IMG/VR virus record: IMGVR_UViG_3300024520_000220
Coordinates: 1-37,737 of that record
Strand: one strand, 5' to 3'
From: a virus
Length of the DNA: 37,737 nt
A program made the translations under genes and the position numbers. Every line of letters begins with the position of its first letter. Positions within the stretch are counted from its first letter, which is position 1. The notes below the pieces were generated by a model. The model saw only the letters and a list, made by a program, of their open reading frames with translations. It was not told where the DNA came from and ran no database searches. Positions 1-5,669 of this stretch are shown here, one piece after another.

Positions 1-327
1 CTACATCAGGTGCACCGAGGGAAGATGGGGCAGAAGGACGGCAAGCCGTTGCAGAACGACGGGCATGTGCCACTGACCCTACAGTCAGGGAAGTACGGCG
101 GCGAAGAAGCCGCCGACTATGTGCTCGGAGCGTACCGCCCGCACCTCGACCCCGAGCTCACCTTCGATCAGATGGAGTTCCACAAGGGCGAGTTCTTTAT
201 GCAGTTCTTGAAGACCAGAGGCGGAGATCAGACACACCCTCAAGGTGTGGAACACAGAATCAACACTCGTTCAGGGCGGATCCGCCCGCTGAAACGATCC
301 GACAACTACAATCAAGAGGCATTCTGA
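1..327 (+). CDS. Replicative DNA helicase, DnaB/RecA-like ATPase, C-terminal fragment (partial)
   Basis: The reading frame is open from base 1 and ends with TGA at 325-327, so only the last 108 residues are present. They begin LHQVHRGKMGQKDGKP, which fits the strand ending in a Gln plus Arg seen in RecA/DnaB-fold ATPases (compare the LSQLNR segment of DnaB). A GGEEAADYVLGAYR segment follows, then EFFMQFLKTRGGD and a final GVEHRINTRSGRI, the order seen in C-terminal domains of phage DnaB-like helicases. Such proteins unwind DNA at the replication fork. The primase at 1271-2209 supports a replication role. The Walker A and B motifs would lie upstream of the window, so helicase versus another RecA-fold ATPase cannot be settled here. 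The GTG at position 10 is not a plausible start because the frame continues upstream. The next gene starts inside the stop (TGATG). Confidence 0.6.
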   Translation, partial: LHQVHRGKMGQKDGKPLQNDGHVPLTLQSGKYGGEEAADYVLGAYRPHLDPELTFDQMEFHKGEFFMQFLKTRGGDQTHPQGVEHRINTRSGRIRPLKRSDNYNQEAF

Positions 328-500
328 TGAGCACACCAGACCCCGAATCAAGGCACGTCTTCGTGGCGTGTGACAAGCCTAAGAAGTGGTGGCAAATAAC
401 CCGCCACGCTTGGTACTGGGAAGACACAAAACCCGGCGATGTTGACGCCGTGCACTGCTATCGGTGCACCGCTGGAGGTATCTACGGTGGCGACCGATGA
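327..500 (+). CDS. Hypothetical protein, 57 aa, aromatic-rich with CxxC
   Basis: This short gene is translationally coupled to the helicase gene: its ATG at 327 shares the A of the preceding TGA. It encodes 57 residues, unusually rich in Trp, Tyr and His (KKWWQITRHAWYWED), and ends with an HCYRCT stretch whose two cysteines could form half of a zinc site. No signal peptide or membrane segment is visible. The downstream gene begins at 497 with an ATGA overlap, which supports real translation of this frame. I do not recognise the family. The CxxC and aromatic content suggest a small nucleic-acid or protein-binding factor, but that is only inference. Confidence 0.55.
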   Translation: MSTPDPESRHVFVACDKPKKWWQITRHAWYWEDTKPGDVDAVHCYRCTAGGIYGGDR

Positions 501-727
501 GAGGCTTACTATCGGCGGCAGCCCTAGCTGCCACACTACTCGCACCCGTCGCCTACCATGTAGCGATGCGCCTATACCTCACCAGAGAAGACGAAGGCGA
601 AGCAGGCGAAGAAGCATGGGACCGCTACGTCGAAGAAGCAACAGCCTACAACGAATCTAAGCGGAGCAAGCCCCGACCCCGCACAGAGCTCGAAGATGTC
701 GAGCGATACAACTGGGGGCAGGAGTGA
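497..727 (+). CDS. Small membrane-anchored hypothetical protein, 76 aa
   Basis: The ATG at 497 overlaps the previous stop (ATGA) and is preferred over a GTG at 464 that would overlap the upstream gene more. The N-terminus MRGLLSAAALAATLLAPVAY is a hydrophobic stretch of about 20 residues after one Arg, typical of a signal anchor or an uncleaved signal peptide. The remainder (residues 25-76) is strongly charged and acidic-rich, with EDEGEAGEEAWDRYVEEA followed by a basic KRSKPRPR patch. That layout predicts one membrane helix with a soluble tail. It lies directly before an exported lipoprotein, so both may act at the cell envelope. I do not recognise the family. A signal peptide without a clear cleavage site is the alternative reading. 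Confidence 0.55.
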   Translation: MRGLLSAAALAATLLAPVAYHVAMRLYLTREDEGEAGEEAWDRYVEEATAYNESKRSKPRPRTELEDVERYNWGQE

Positions 728-733
728 ACACCA

Positions 734-1174
734 ATGAAACGAATCCTACTAACAGCGATCCTGGCTTTAGGGGTCTTCCTGACAGCGTGCACCCCCGCAG
801 AGGTGGCAGCATACCTGACCCTCACACCGGAACAACAGCAGCTAGTCAACCAGAGGCACCCCGAACTCAACGGGACGAAACCACAATGGAGCCCGAGCCG
901 GCACCCAACCCTAGTGTGCATACGTCATCACGAATCAGACCGTGGACCGTATCCTCACGGGAATGGCTACGCAGCACAGAACGGCACTTCCTCGGCCTCA
1001 GGAGCCTACCAGTTTATCGACGGTACATGGCGGACGATGAGCGCACGAGCAGGGCACCCCGGATACAGTCGAGCAAAGTACGCACCCGGCTGGGTTCAGG
1101 ACGCCGTAGCTTTGTACACCGTCAACCAGTATGGCGCTTCGAGCTCGATGACATGGGCGGGGAGCGGCTGCTGA
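734..1174 (+). CDS. Exported lipoprotein with Rpf/transglycosylase-like muralytic domain
   Basis: The 146-residue product starts with a classic lipoprotein signal: basic MKR, a hydrophobic core, then the lipobox LTAC with lipidated Cys19. A spacer follows, then a compact catalytic domain from about residue 60. CIRHHES places the presumed catalytic Glu at 67, followed by SASGAYQFIDGTWRT and a C-terminal QDAVALY...GSGC. This is the layout of actinobacterial resuscitation-promoting factor/lysozyme-like transglycosylase domains (CxRxHES, SGAYQF, QDAVA). Cys62 and Cys146 could form a disulfide. The enzyme would cleave peptidoglycan glycan strands at the outer face of the membrane. AGGAG at 720-724 lies nine bases before the ATG. 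It sits in the replication operon, far from the lysis-type genes at 5472-6480. Lysis, superinfection exclusion or waking of dormant hosts are possible roles, and none is shown by sequence. Confidence 0.75.
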   Translation: MKRILLTAILALGVFLTACTPAEVAAYLTLTPEQQQLVNQRHPELNGTKPQWSPSRHPTLVCIRHHESDRGPYPHGNGYAAQNGTSSASGAYQFIDGTWRTMSARAGHPGYSRAKYAPGWVQDAVALYTVNQYGASSSMTWAGSGC

Positions 1175-1284
1175 TGCGACTGCCCATGCTGCGTTACCTC
1201 GACTGGAAACAATTGCCGCTCTGGAAGCGTATGATGCTACGCTTCAAGGGCACAACGTGGGAGACATACGATGGAACCGACTGA
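1174..1284 (+). CDS. Possible small basic protein, 36 aa
   Basis: An ATG at 1174 shares the last base of the lipoprotein stop (TGATG), and the frame runs 36 codons to TGA at 1284, overlapping the primase start by 14 bases. The peptide MRLPMLRYLDWKQLPLWKRM and its continuation are rich in Leu, Trp, Arg and Lys and could form an amphipathic helix. The gene fills what would otherwise be a gap of nearly 100 bases in a very compact operon, which is the main argument for it. No family is recognised, and a non-coding leader for the primase gene is an equally fair reading. Confidence 0.4.
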   Translation: MRLPMLRYLDWKQLPLWKRMMLRFKGTTWETYDGTD

Positions 1285-2209
1285 CCTCGAAGACGCCAAA
1301 CGTATCCCCATCCTCGACGTGATAGAGGCCCTCGATCTCGAGCCTCTCAGCCGGGACGGTAAGACGTTCTGCTGGCAGCATGAGGAGTACACCCCCTCAG
1401 TTCAGGTGTACGAGAATGAGAACCGGTGGCGTGCATACTGTTGCGCTACCGGCGGCGACACCATCGACCTAGTTAAAACCTATTTCGGTTGCAGCTTTGG
1501 TCGGGCGGTGCGCTGGATCCTGTCGACCGGCCTCGAACCCATTGAAGGGGACGGGGTTGGTCGGCGCAAGGTCAAAGAAGCCGTCGACTTCCTGCGGCGA
1601 GTTCAGACAGAGGTCGACGAGAGACCGGAGACCTGCGACGGGTGGATCCAAGCTCGCTGGCCCGGTGTGGCTAACGGGCCCAGTGGAGACCTCTTCTCCC
1701 CCACCACCCACTTCCACCTAGGGTGGACGCTCCAACATCTGTGGATACCACACTGGTACACGGACATGGACGGCTTACACTGCAACGGTGTGAAGACAAG
1801 GTTCTGGCTCAACACCGACAAGAAAGCCCTCAAAGGGTCCACCTACCCTCGCCTCTACCGTGCGCCACACGCACGGGCAGAGATGGCAGTCCTATGCGAA
1901 GGCGAATCGGATACATGGTGCATGGCCGCACAGCTGACAGACAAGCCCGACATAGAAGCCGTGGGTCTACCCTCAGGGGCAGGCCACCACCCCGAATCGA
2001 TCATCAGCGAGCTCGGCCTATACAAGCACATCTACCTCGCACTCGACACGCAGAAAGACAACGGCGACGAGGACAAAGCCGGCGTCGAAGCAACCGAAGC
2101 CATCCTCGAAGCCCTCTGGCTTCGTGGCCCTTCAGGGGTAGAGATCCTACCCGTACCCGGCGGACGGGTAGCAGAAGCAACCGCCAACCAATGGAGACCA
2201 TTCGCATGA
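1271..2209 (+). CDS. DNA primase, CHC2-like zinc finger plus Toprim domain
   Basis: The 312-residue protein has the order of a compact phage primase. Residues 30-80 form a CHC2-type zinc-binding domain: CWQH (C34, H37), a PSVQV strand, then YCCATGGDTIDLV (C57, C58), matching the family GGDxIxxV ending. A linker follows. A Toprim core starts near residue 205 with the strand AVLCEGESD, which supplies the conserved Glu, and continues with IYLALDTQKDN, which supplies the metal-binding acids. Such enzymes make RNA primers for lagging-strand synthesis, here probably with the helicase at 1-327. The second cysteine pair is adjacent (CC) rather than CxxC, an unusual spacing. The protein is much shorter than bacterial DnaG and has no clear helicase-interaction domain. 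The next gene overlaps its stop (ATGA at 2206). Confidence 0.8.
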   Translation: MEPTDLEDAKRIPILDVIEALDLEPLSRDGKTFCWQHEEYTPSVQVYENENRWRAYCCATGGDTIDLVKTYFGCSFGRAVRWILSTGLEPIEGDGVGRRKVKEAVDFLRRVQTEVDERPETCDGWIQARWPGVANGPSGDLFSPTTHFHLGWTLQHLWIPHWYTDMDGLHCNGVKTRFWLNTDKKALKGSTYPRLYRAPHARAEMAVLCEGESDTWCMAAQLTDKPDIEAVGLPSGAGHHPESIISELGLYKHIYLALDTQKDNGDEDKAGVEATEAILEALWLRGPSGVEILPVPGGRVAEATANQWRPFA

Positions 2210-2556
2210 GCAACCCGTCCAAACGTATCGGAACAGAATGGGAGAACGAATGCCTACCCCGACTCCAACGAATCTGGGGGGAACACGTCGACCGTTCAGC
2301 CCCAACCACACCGTCCAACGACTTCCACGGACAGCCCATACCAGTCGAAGCGAAATGCCGCAAGACATGGGGCATACCCGACTGGATCCGGAAGATCCGG
2401 GCGGTAGCATCCGACCACCGATGGGTCATCCTCATCTCCCCCAGAGACATGCGAACCATTTACTCGAAACAGATCGGACAGATAGCAGTCCTCGACATCG
2501 AGTTCGCAGAAGAACTACTCCAATGCTACTACGACAACCAGGAGCCAACCGAATGA
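2206..2556 (+). CDS. PD-(D/E)xK nuclease, Holliday-junction-resolvase-like
   Basis: The ATG at 2206 overlaps the primase stop by four bases, giving 116 residues. An N-terminal helix carries KRIGTEWENE (acidic E11/E13). It is followed by SNDFHG with Asp39 and PVEAKCRK with E48-x-K50, the Glu/Asp...D...ExK layout of PD-(D/E)xK nucleases of the resolvase/VRR-NUC type. A helix and strand (IRAVASDHRWVILISPRDMR) complete the small fold. The size fits a stand-alone resolvase or a recombination nuclease acting on branched DNA, and the neighbours are replication genes, so trimming or resolving replication intermediates is a reasonable role. Substrate specificity cannot be read from sequence. A restriction-type endonuclease is the main alternative. 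Confidence 0.65.
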   Translation: MSNPSKRIGTEWENECLPRLQRIWGEHVDRSAPTTPSNDFHGQPIPVEAKCRKTWGIPDWIRKIRAVASDHRWVILISPRDMRTIYSKQIGQIAVLDIEFAEELLQCYYDNQEPTE

Positions 2557-2933
2557 GCCAGCCACACATCCTCTACATAGCGGGCCCCATGTCCGGGATC
2601 CACGAATGGAACTTCCCAGAGTTCAGACACTGCACGTCCGAGCTCCGTGAAGCAGGGTACGAGGTCATCTCCCCCGTCGAAATGGACGAGGAGCAATACC
2701 CCACACTCGACGTTCAAGACATGGACGGCACCGAAGACCTCGCCGACCTCGTAGGCTTCGACCGTAGGGCCACCCTCGCCAACGACCTCGCCGTCATCTG
2801 CACAGAGGCGTCCGGTGTGGCAACCCTCCCCGGCTGGACGAAATCCAGCGGTGCCATGGCCGAGGTAGCCGCCGCCAATGCGGTAAACATACCTGTCCTC
2901 ACCGTGAAACAGTGGATCGATGCCGCCTTCTAA
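2553..2933 (+). CDS. DUF4406-type nucleoside 2-deoxyribosyltransferase-like protein
   Basis: The ATG at 2553 overlaps the preceding stop. The 126-residue protein opens with HILYIAGPMSGI, the family signature YxAGPMS. Further on it has FDRRATLANDLAVICTEASGVATLP and WTKSSGAMAEVAAANAVNIPV, which match the D-x-V...LPGW...SxGAxxExxxA pattern of the DUF4406/nucleoside deoxyribosyltransferase superfamily. Enzymes of that fold break or exchange the N-glycosidic bond of deoxynucleosides or nucleotides. Phage members are thought to adjust nucleotide pools, which fits a neighbourhood holding a dNMP kinase-like gene. The actual substrate is unknown. No signal peptide or membrane segment is present. Confidence 0.7.
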   Translation: MSQPHILYIAGPMSGIHEWNFPEFRHCTSELREAGYEVISPVEMDEEQYPTLDVQDMDGTEDLADLVGFDRRATLANDLAVICTEASGVATLPGWTKSSGAMAEVAAANAVNIPVLTVKQWIDAAF

Positions 2934-3132
2934 AACGAAACGGAACCTACAGTTCCGGCTCACCATCGAACCGCTCGCCGGCAACGGGCAACCAGTGCCC
3001 GACGTCGAACCAGTCGTCACCCAATGGGGCCTCAACTACGCCACCAAATGGGGCGAATCACACCTCGAACTCGGGGTCCGCACACTCATCAACGACGCAC
3101 TCGCAAGAGTCGAAAGGGCAGACAATGGTTAA
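2920..3132 (+). CDS. Hypothetical protein, 70 aa
   Basis: This 70-residue protein starts at ATG 2920, overlapping the end of the DUF4406 gene by 14 bases, and ends 8 bases inside the next gene. The sequence starts with basic PPSKTKR, then alternates short strands (QFRLTIEPL, QPVPDVEPVV) with a C-terminal amphipathic helix (LGVRTLINDALARVERA). That pattern suggests a small beta-alpha fold. No cysteines, membrane segment or catalytic motif is visible. I do not recognise the family. Its position between two nucleotide/DNA metabolism genes hints at an accessory role there. Confidence 0.6.
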   Translation: MPPSKTKRNLQFRLTIEPLAGNGQPVPDVEPVVTQWGLNYATKWGESHLELGVRTLINDALARVERADNG

Positions 3133-3655
3133 AGGATACAGCAGACCCCCAGGATCACCCTCAGCAGACTTCGCAACCGCAAGAATATTCGAGGAAGAAG
3201 TAGGCGCACAGCTCGCCGAACAAGGCGTCGAACACATCCAACGGTTCAGCCACAACGACGACCTCGACATCTGGGTACCCGGCTACTACCTAGAAGTCAA
3301 AGAGAAACGGCAGCCGCTAACAGACCGCTGGCACCTACTCGAAGGTGTCGAACCGGAGAACCTGTTCGTACTCGACGAACTATCGGTTCGTCGTGGCGTC
3401 CGACACTGGCCGGCAGTCTACTTCCTCCTCCGAGACGTACCCCTCAACCGCTGCTTCCTCGCACCCATCTGGGAAGTCATCGCATGCCGGCGAGCCCGGA
3501 TCAACAGGCAAGGCAAAGGCAAATGGGTCGTAGACCTCACCGAGTTCCGCCAGCTAAACGACCTCGACGAGATCAACCCGATCATTATGCAAGAACTCCC
3601 CGAGCTCCCATGGAAATCATCCGCATGCCTAGGCAGAGGGATCGGACAGGTATGA
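3125..3655 (+). CDS. Putative PD-(D/E)xK-fold nuclease, 176 aa
   Basis: ATG 3125 overlaps the upstream gene by 8 bases. The 176-residue protein has an N-terminal helix with FATARIFEEEVGAQLAEQGVE, then NDDLDIWVPGYYLEVKEK. The Asp48...E57-x-K59 pattern on two adjacent strands is the core of PD-(D/E)xK nucleases. A following segment (QPLTDRWHLLEGVEPENLFVLDELSVRR) could be a substrate-facing helix and strand, and a late KGKWVVDLTEF may be another strand. If active it would be a metal-dependent DNase. It is not similar by eye to the resolvase-like protein at 2206-2556 beyond the motif. The late part holds two cysteines with no clear pairing. Phage recombination, host DNA breakdown or a repair role are possible; nothing in the sequence separates them. 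Confidence 0.5.
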   Translation: MVKGYSRPPGSPSADFATARIFEEEVGAQLAEQGVEHIQRFSHNDDLDIWVPGYYLEVKEKRQPLTDRWHLLEGVEPENLFVLDELSVRRGVRHWPAVYFLLRDVPLNRCFLAPIWEVIACRRARINRQGKGKWVVDLTEFRQLNDLDEINPIIMQELPELPWKSSACLGRGIGQV

Positions 3656-3819
3656 TCGTCGACTGGATCCTCTGGCTACTGAGCATAGCGATCTCATTCA
3701 GCATCCTCGTATTCGCAGGCGCAGCCATAGTCTGGCTACTCTCTCTACTAGAACTAATCTTCGATGTCAACTGGTCCCGAAAGGACGACGATGCAAGTTC
3801 CAACGAACGTACAGAATAG
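3652..3819 (+). CDS. Small hydrophobic membrane protein, 55 aa
   Basis: ATG 3652 overlaps the previous stop (ATGA). Residues 4-38 are almost entirely hydrophobic (DWILWLLSIAISFSILVFAG, then AAIVWLLSLLELIF), followed by a charged tail (SRKDDDASSNERTE). This fits one long or two short transmembrane helices, with the tail probably on the cytoplasmic side. The length and layout resemble small phage holins or antiholins. However, the gene sits in the DNA-metabolism operon rather than with the late lysis-type genes, so a superinfection-exclusion or membrane-tethering role is equally possible. The dNMP kinase-like gene starts inside its 3' end (29-base overlap). Confidence 0.6.
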   Translation: MIVDWILWLLSIAISFSILVFAGAAIVWLLSLLELIFDVNWSRKDDDASSNERTE

Positions 3820-4396
3820 GCGCCTCAAAGGGCGGCTCCTCGGTCTAGGCTGCACGCAACGTGTCGGCAAAGACACGGTAGCCGAATACCTTGTCGGCGA
3901 ACACGGCTGGGTGCAGTTCGCATTCGCCGACAACGTGAGAGCCCTCACGTCCGCCCTCTACCCGGACGTCGCCGACGCCGTGTACCACACCAACTGGGAG
4001 GAAGCCAAGGAAGACCTCGAGGTCCGCAAAGCTCTCATCGATGTCGGAGTCGAGGTGCGTAGGCACACCCACCCTGACGTGTGGATCTGGGCCATAGCGG
4101 AACAGGTCGCCAAGGTCCGCAACCAAGGGAAAGATGTCGTGATCTCAGATGTCCGTTTCCTCGACGAGGTAAGGTTCGTCCGTCAGACCGGTGGCCGCAA
4201 CATCTGCCTCACCCGGGAAGGCTCACCGCAGGCAGATCTGCGGTCCGAGTCGCTCACCGAAGCGGACTTCGATTACGTTCACCGCAACGACGGCGACATC
4301 GACGAGCTCTACGAATGGGTAGACGACTTCATCATCAACGACGGCGCCGTGTCTATACTCGATGACGTCACCCTCAAAGATGCCGGCATCCTGTGA
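3791..4396 (+). CDS. Deoxynucleoside monophosphate kinase-like P-loop protein
   Basis: I place the start at ATG 3791 because GAAAGG lies just upstream. An in-frame ATG at 3764 would add nine residues and overlap the membrane-protein gene further. The 201-residue protein has a P-loop GLGCTQRVGKDTVAEYL (Lys27), the GxxxxGKDT form typical of dNMP kinases of the T4 gp1 type. Next come FADNVRALTSALYPD, a substrate-side region, then DVVISDVRFLDEVRFVRQTGG, the conserved DVR-E segment of this family. Such enzymes phosphorylate deoxynucleoside monophosphates to diphosphates to supply viral DNA synthesis. The C-terminal YEWVDDFIINDG is typical of the family end. Base specificity cannot be read. Confidence 0.75.
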   Translation: MQVPTNVQNRRLKGRLLGLGCTQRVGKDTVAEYLVGEHGWVQFAFADNVRALTSALYPDVADAVYHTNWEEAKEDLEVRKALIDVGVEVRRHTHPDVWIWAIAEQVAKVRNQGKDVVISDVRFLDEVRFVRQTGGRNICLTREGSPQADLRSESLTEADFDYVHRNDGDIDELYEWVDDFIINDGAVSILDDVTLKDAGIL

Positions 4397-4680
4397 GCGA
4401 CAGGGAAAGGCTCCACGGTTTCACGATTGACCCGGCAGTCCTAGACGACATGGGTATGCCTGAACCGGTAGCGGCATTGAAGACGTTCGAGGAGGTCGGC
4501 GAAGCCGTCGACCGTCTCGACGAACCGTACCGTGAGCTCGTCGAAGCGTTCTACTACGAACGCCGGTCGATCAGATCCATAGCTAACACGTTCGGATGGT
4601 CGAGGCATAAGGTGAAGACAACCCTGGAAGTAGCGACCAGCCTCCTCGCTGTAGACCTAGAGGTAGACACCGATGGCTGA
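4393..4680 (+). CDS. Sigma-70 region 4-like HTH protein
   Basis: The start is a GTG at 4393 overlapping the kinase stop (GTGA), giving 95 residues. The second half reads LDEPYRELVEAFYYERRSIR, then SIANTFGWSRHKVKTTL. This resembles sigma region 4 and related HTH domains (L-x-x-xYRxLV-x-x-FY, a turn, then xSxxxVxxxL). No region 2 for -10 binding is present, so the protein cannot be a full sigma factor. It could redirect host RNA polymerase as an anti-sigma or appropriator factor, or simply bind DNA. Its place at the end of the early operon, before the late operon, fits a switch role, but this is inference. Another small HTH regulator is the alternative. Confidence 0.55.
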   Translation: MSDRERLHGFTIDPAVLDDMGMPEPVAALKTFEEVGEAVDRLDEPYRELVEAFYYERRSIRSIANTFGWSRHKVKTTLEVATSLLAVDLEVDTDG

Positions 4681-4987
4681 CGACTGCCTATACGACGGCG
4701 AATGTGTGCATCAGCCACGCATCTGCCGGTACTGCGAAGACAACACCGAAGACACCTGCAACCCCTACTACCTTGACAAGATAGCACGGGGTCTTGTAAC
4801 CCCGTTGGAGGAGACGTTCACTGATGACGAGCTGGATTGGATCGCACGTCCGAAAGATCATGGGGAAGGGCGAAGGTCGGACCAGTATGCGACGGGACTT
4901 GTGGGTACTCCTGTCCGCATTAGCCGAGACGGTCGCCCACTGGCGATTGGAGGAGACGTTCAGCGCAAACGAAGAGGCCCTCAGTGA
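4673..4987 (+). CDS. Hypothetical cysteine-rich protein, 104 aa
   Basis: ATG 4673 overlaps the previous stop by 8 bases. The first 30 residues carry five cysteines (MADDCLYDGECVHQPRICRY and onward: C5, C11, C18, C21, C29), enough for a zinc-ribbon-like site. After TPLEETFTDDELDW the sequence becomes low in hydrophobics and ends basic (RKRRGPQ). From 4824 on, this frame overlaps another good ORF by 164 bases, so the last third may not be selected coding sequence. I am more confident of the Cys-rich first half than of the end. No family is recognised. Zinc or protein binding is only inferred. Confidence 0.5.
   Translation: MADDCLYDGECVHQPRICRYCEDNTEDTCNPYYLDKIARGLVTPLEETFTDDELDWIARPKDHGEGRRSDQYATGLVGTPVRISRDGRPLAIGGDVQRKRRGPQ
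4805..4962 (+). repeat. 16-bp direct repeat flanking an overlapping-frame region
   Basis: TTGGAGGAGACGTTCA occurs exactly at 4805-4820 and again at 4947-4962, 142 bases apart. In each copy it reads LEETF, but in two different frames: the Cys-rich gene for the first copy and the coiled-coil gene for the second. The first copy also contains the GGAGGAG that could serve as ribosome-binding site for the ATG at 4824. The two flanks differ, so the repeat is short and isolated. It could be a trace of a small duplication or a shared signal. Confidence 0.55.
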
Positions 4988-5348
4988 CGAGAACGCTGAA
5001 CTGTACGCAGAGAACGTGGAGCTGAGGAATGCCGCCCAAACGTACATCCTCGGAATCAAAGCAGCGAACACCGAACTCATCAGGGCGCTCGCCCGGATAC
5101 AAGCGTCCATCGAAATTGGGAGAGAAGCCCCGGTCGGCACGCAAGCCGGCACCGACGAATGGGTCATCGAACAAACCGAAGCTGAGCTCGGTGAGCTCTA
5201 CGCTGCCGGCTGGGAGTTCAACGCCGACCTCACAGAACGAGACGACTGGGCCGGACGTCGACCCATCGCACTCCAACCATGGTGGGAAGACTCCGCCGAC
5301 GAAATCTTTGGAGGACCCAATGTCAGCGAGTCAGATACCGATGAGTGA
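4824..5348 (+). CDS. Hypothetical protein with predicted coiled coil, up to 174 aa
   Basis: Three in-frame ATGs are possible: 4824, 4860 and 4887. GGAGGAG lies about ten bases before 4824, the best ribosome-binding site, but that start overlaps the Cys-rich gene by 164 bases. Starting at 4887 (MRRDLWVLLSALAETVAHWR) would shorten the overlap. Downstream of that point the protein is a long charged helix (EEALSDENAELYAENVELRN, then more), followed by an acidic C-terminal part with several Trp (WAGRRPIALQPWWED). It is probably soluble and helical. No family is recognised, and its role is unknown. Confidence 0.55.
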   Translation: MTSWIGSHVRKIMGKGEGRTSMRRDLWVLLSALAETVAHWRLEETFSANEEALSDENAELYAENVELRNAAQTYILGIKAANTELIRALARIQASIEIGREAPVGTQAGTDEWVIEQTEAELGELYAAGWEFNADLTERDDWAGRRPIALQPWWEDSADEIFGGPNVSESDTDE

Positions 5349-5475
5349 ACGGGCCCACTTTGAACAGTGGGTCCGTCTAGGCATCGACAAGAAATGGTTG
5401 AACAGGAACGCATTAGAGCGGGCCAACCAAGGCAGCCCGCTCCGTTTGCGTCCCGAGAACATACCGAAGGTTTAG
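5320..5475 (+). CDS. Hypothetical protein, 51 aa, last gene of the plus-strand operon
   Basis: GGAGG at 5310-5314 lies six bases before ATG 5320, a clean ribosome-binding site. A second ATG at 5341 is possible but less well placed. The 51-residue product (MSASQIPMSERAHFEQWVRL and onward) is basic and helical in its middle, with LDxKWLNRNALERANQGSP-like content resembling small phage proteins of unknown role. It overlaps the upstream gene by 29 bases. Its TAG stop at 5473-5475 overlaps the stop of the minus-strand gene, so the two operons converge with no spacer. The family is unknown. Confidence 0.6.
   Translation: MSASQIPMSERAHFEQWVRLGIDKKWLNRNALERANQGSPLRLRPENIPKV
5351..5374. terminator. 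Candidate stem-loop terminator at the convergent junction
   Basis: GGGCCCACT (5351-5359) pairs with AGTGGGTCC (5366-5374) as a nine-base stem with one G-U wobble and a six-base loop. It sits about 100 bases past the end of the last minus-strand gene and inside the last plus-strand gene. No T-run follows on either strand, so this is not a textbook intrinsic terminator. U-less hairpin terminators have been proposed in actinobacteria. It could end minus-strand transcripts before they run far into the plus operon. A chance palindrome in coding DNA is possible. Confidence 0.35.
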
Positions 5476-5660
5476 TCCGGCGGGTTCAACGACGTGTTAC
5501 CAGAGGCGAGGACGCCTCCGAACACTGCGGTAGCGATACCGAGAACTTGCACGGAGACCTCTTCTGAGATCCACCCTGCTGCGAGTAGTAGTGGTACGAC
5601 GGCGACGAGTACACGGTACACTATCGCCCTGTTGCGTTCTTTGCTAAACCATTCGATCAT
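5472..5660 (-). CDS. Holin-like small membrane protein, 62 aa
   Basis: The product starts with a charged MIEWFSKERNR and then has two predicted membrane helices, about residues 13-30 (VYRVLVAVVPLLLAAGW) and 35-53 (VSVQVLGIATAVFGGVLASG), with a short polar turn ISEE between, and ends NTSLNPPD. This matches small two-helix actinophage holins or holin-partners in length and order, and it lies at the promoter-distal end of the virion operon next to two other membrane proteins. Holins form membrane lesions that time lysis. No biochemical residue can confirm this, so the call rests on topology and position. It is the last gene of the minus-strand operon. Confidence 0.55.
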   Translation of the reverse strand: MIEWFSKERNRAIVYRVLVAVVPLLLAAGWISEEVSVQVLGIATAVFGGVLASGNTSLNPPD

Positions 5661-5669
5661 GTGTTTCTC

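Noticed and set aside
724-1284. Longer plus-strand frame overlapping the lipoprotein gene
   Set aside because: The lipoprotein has a signal peptide, lipobox and a recognisable catalytic domain in the other frame. Only the last 36 codons (1174-1284) may be coding.
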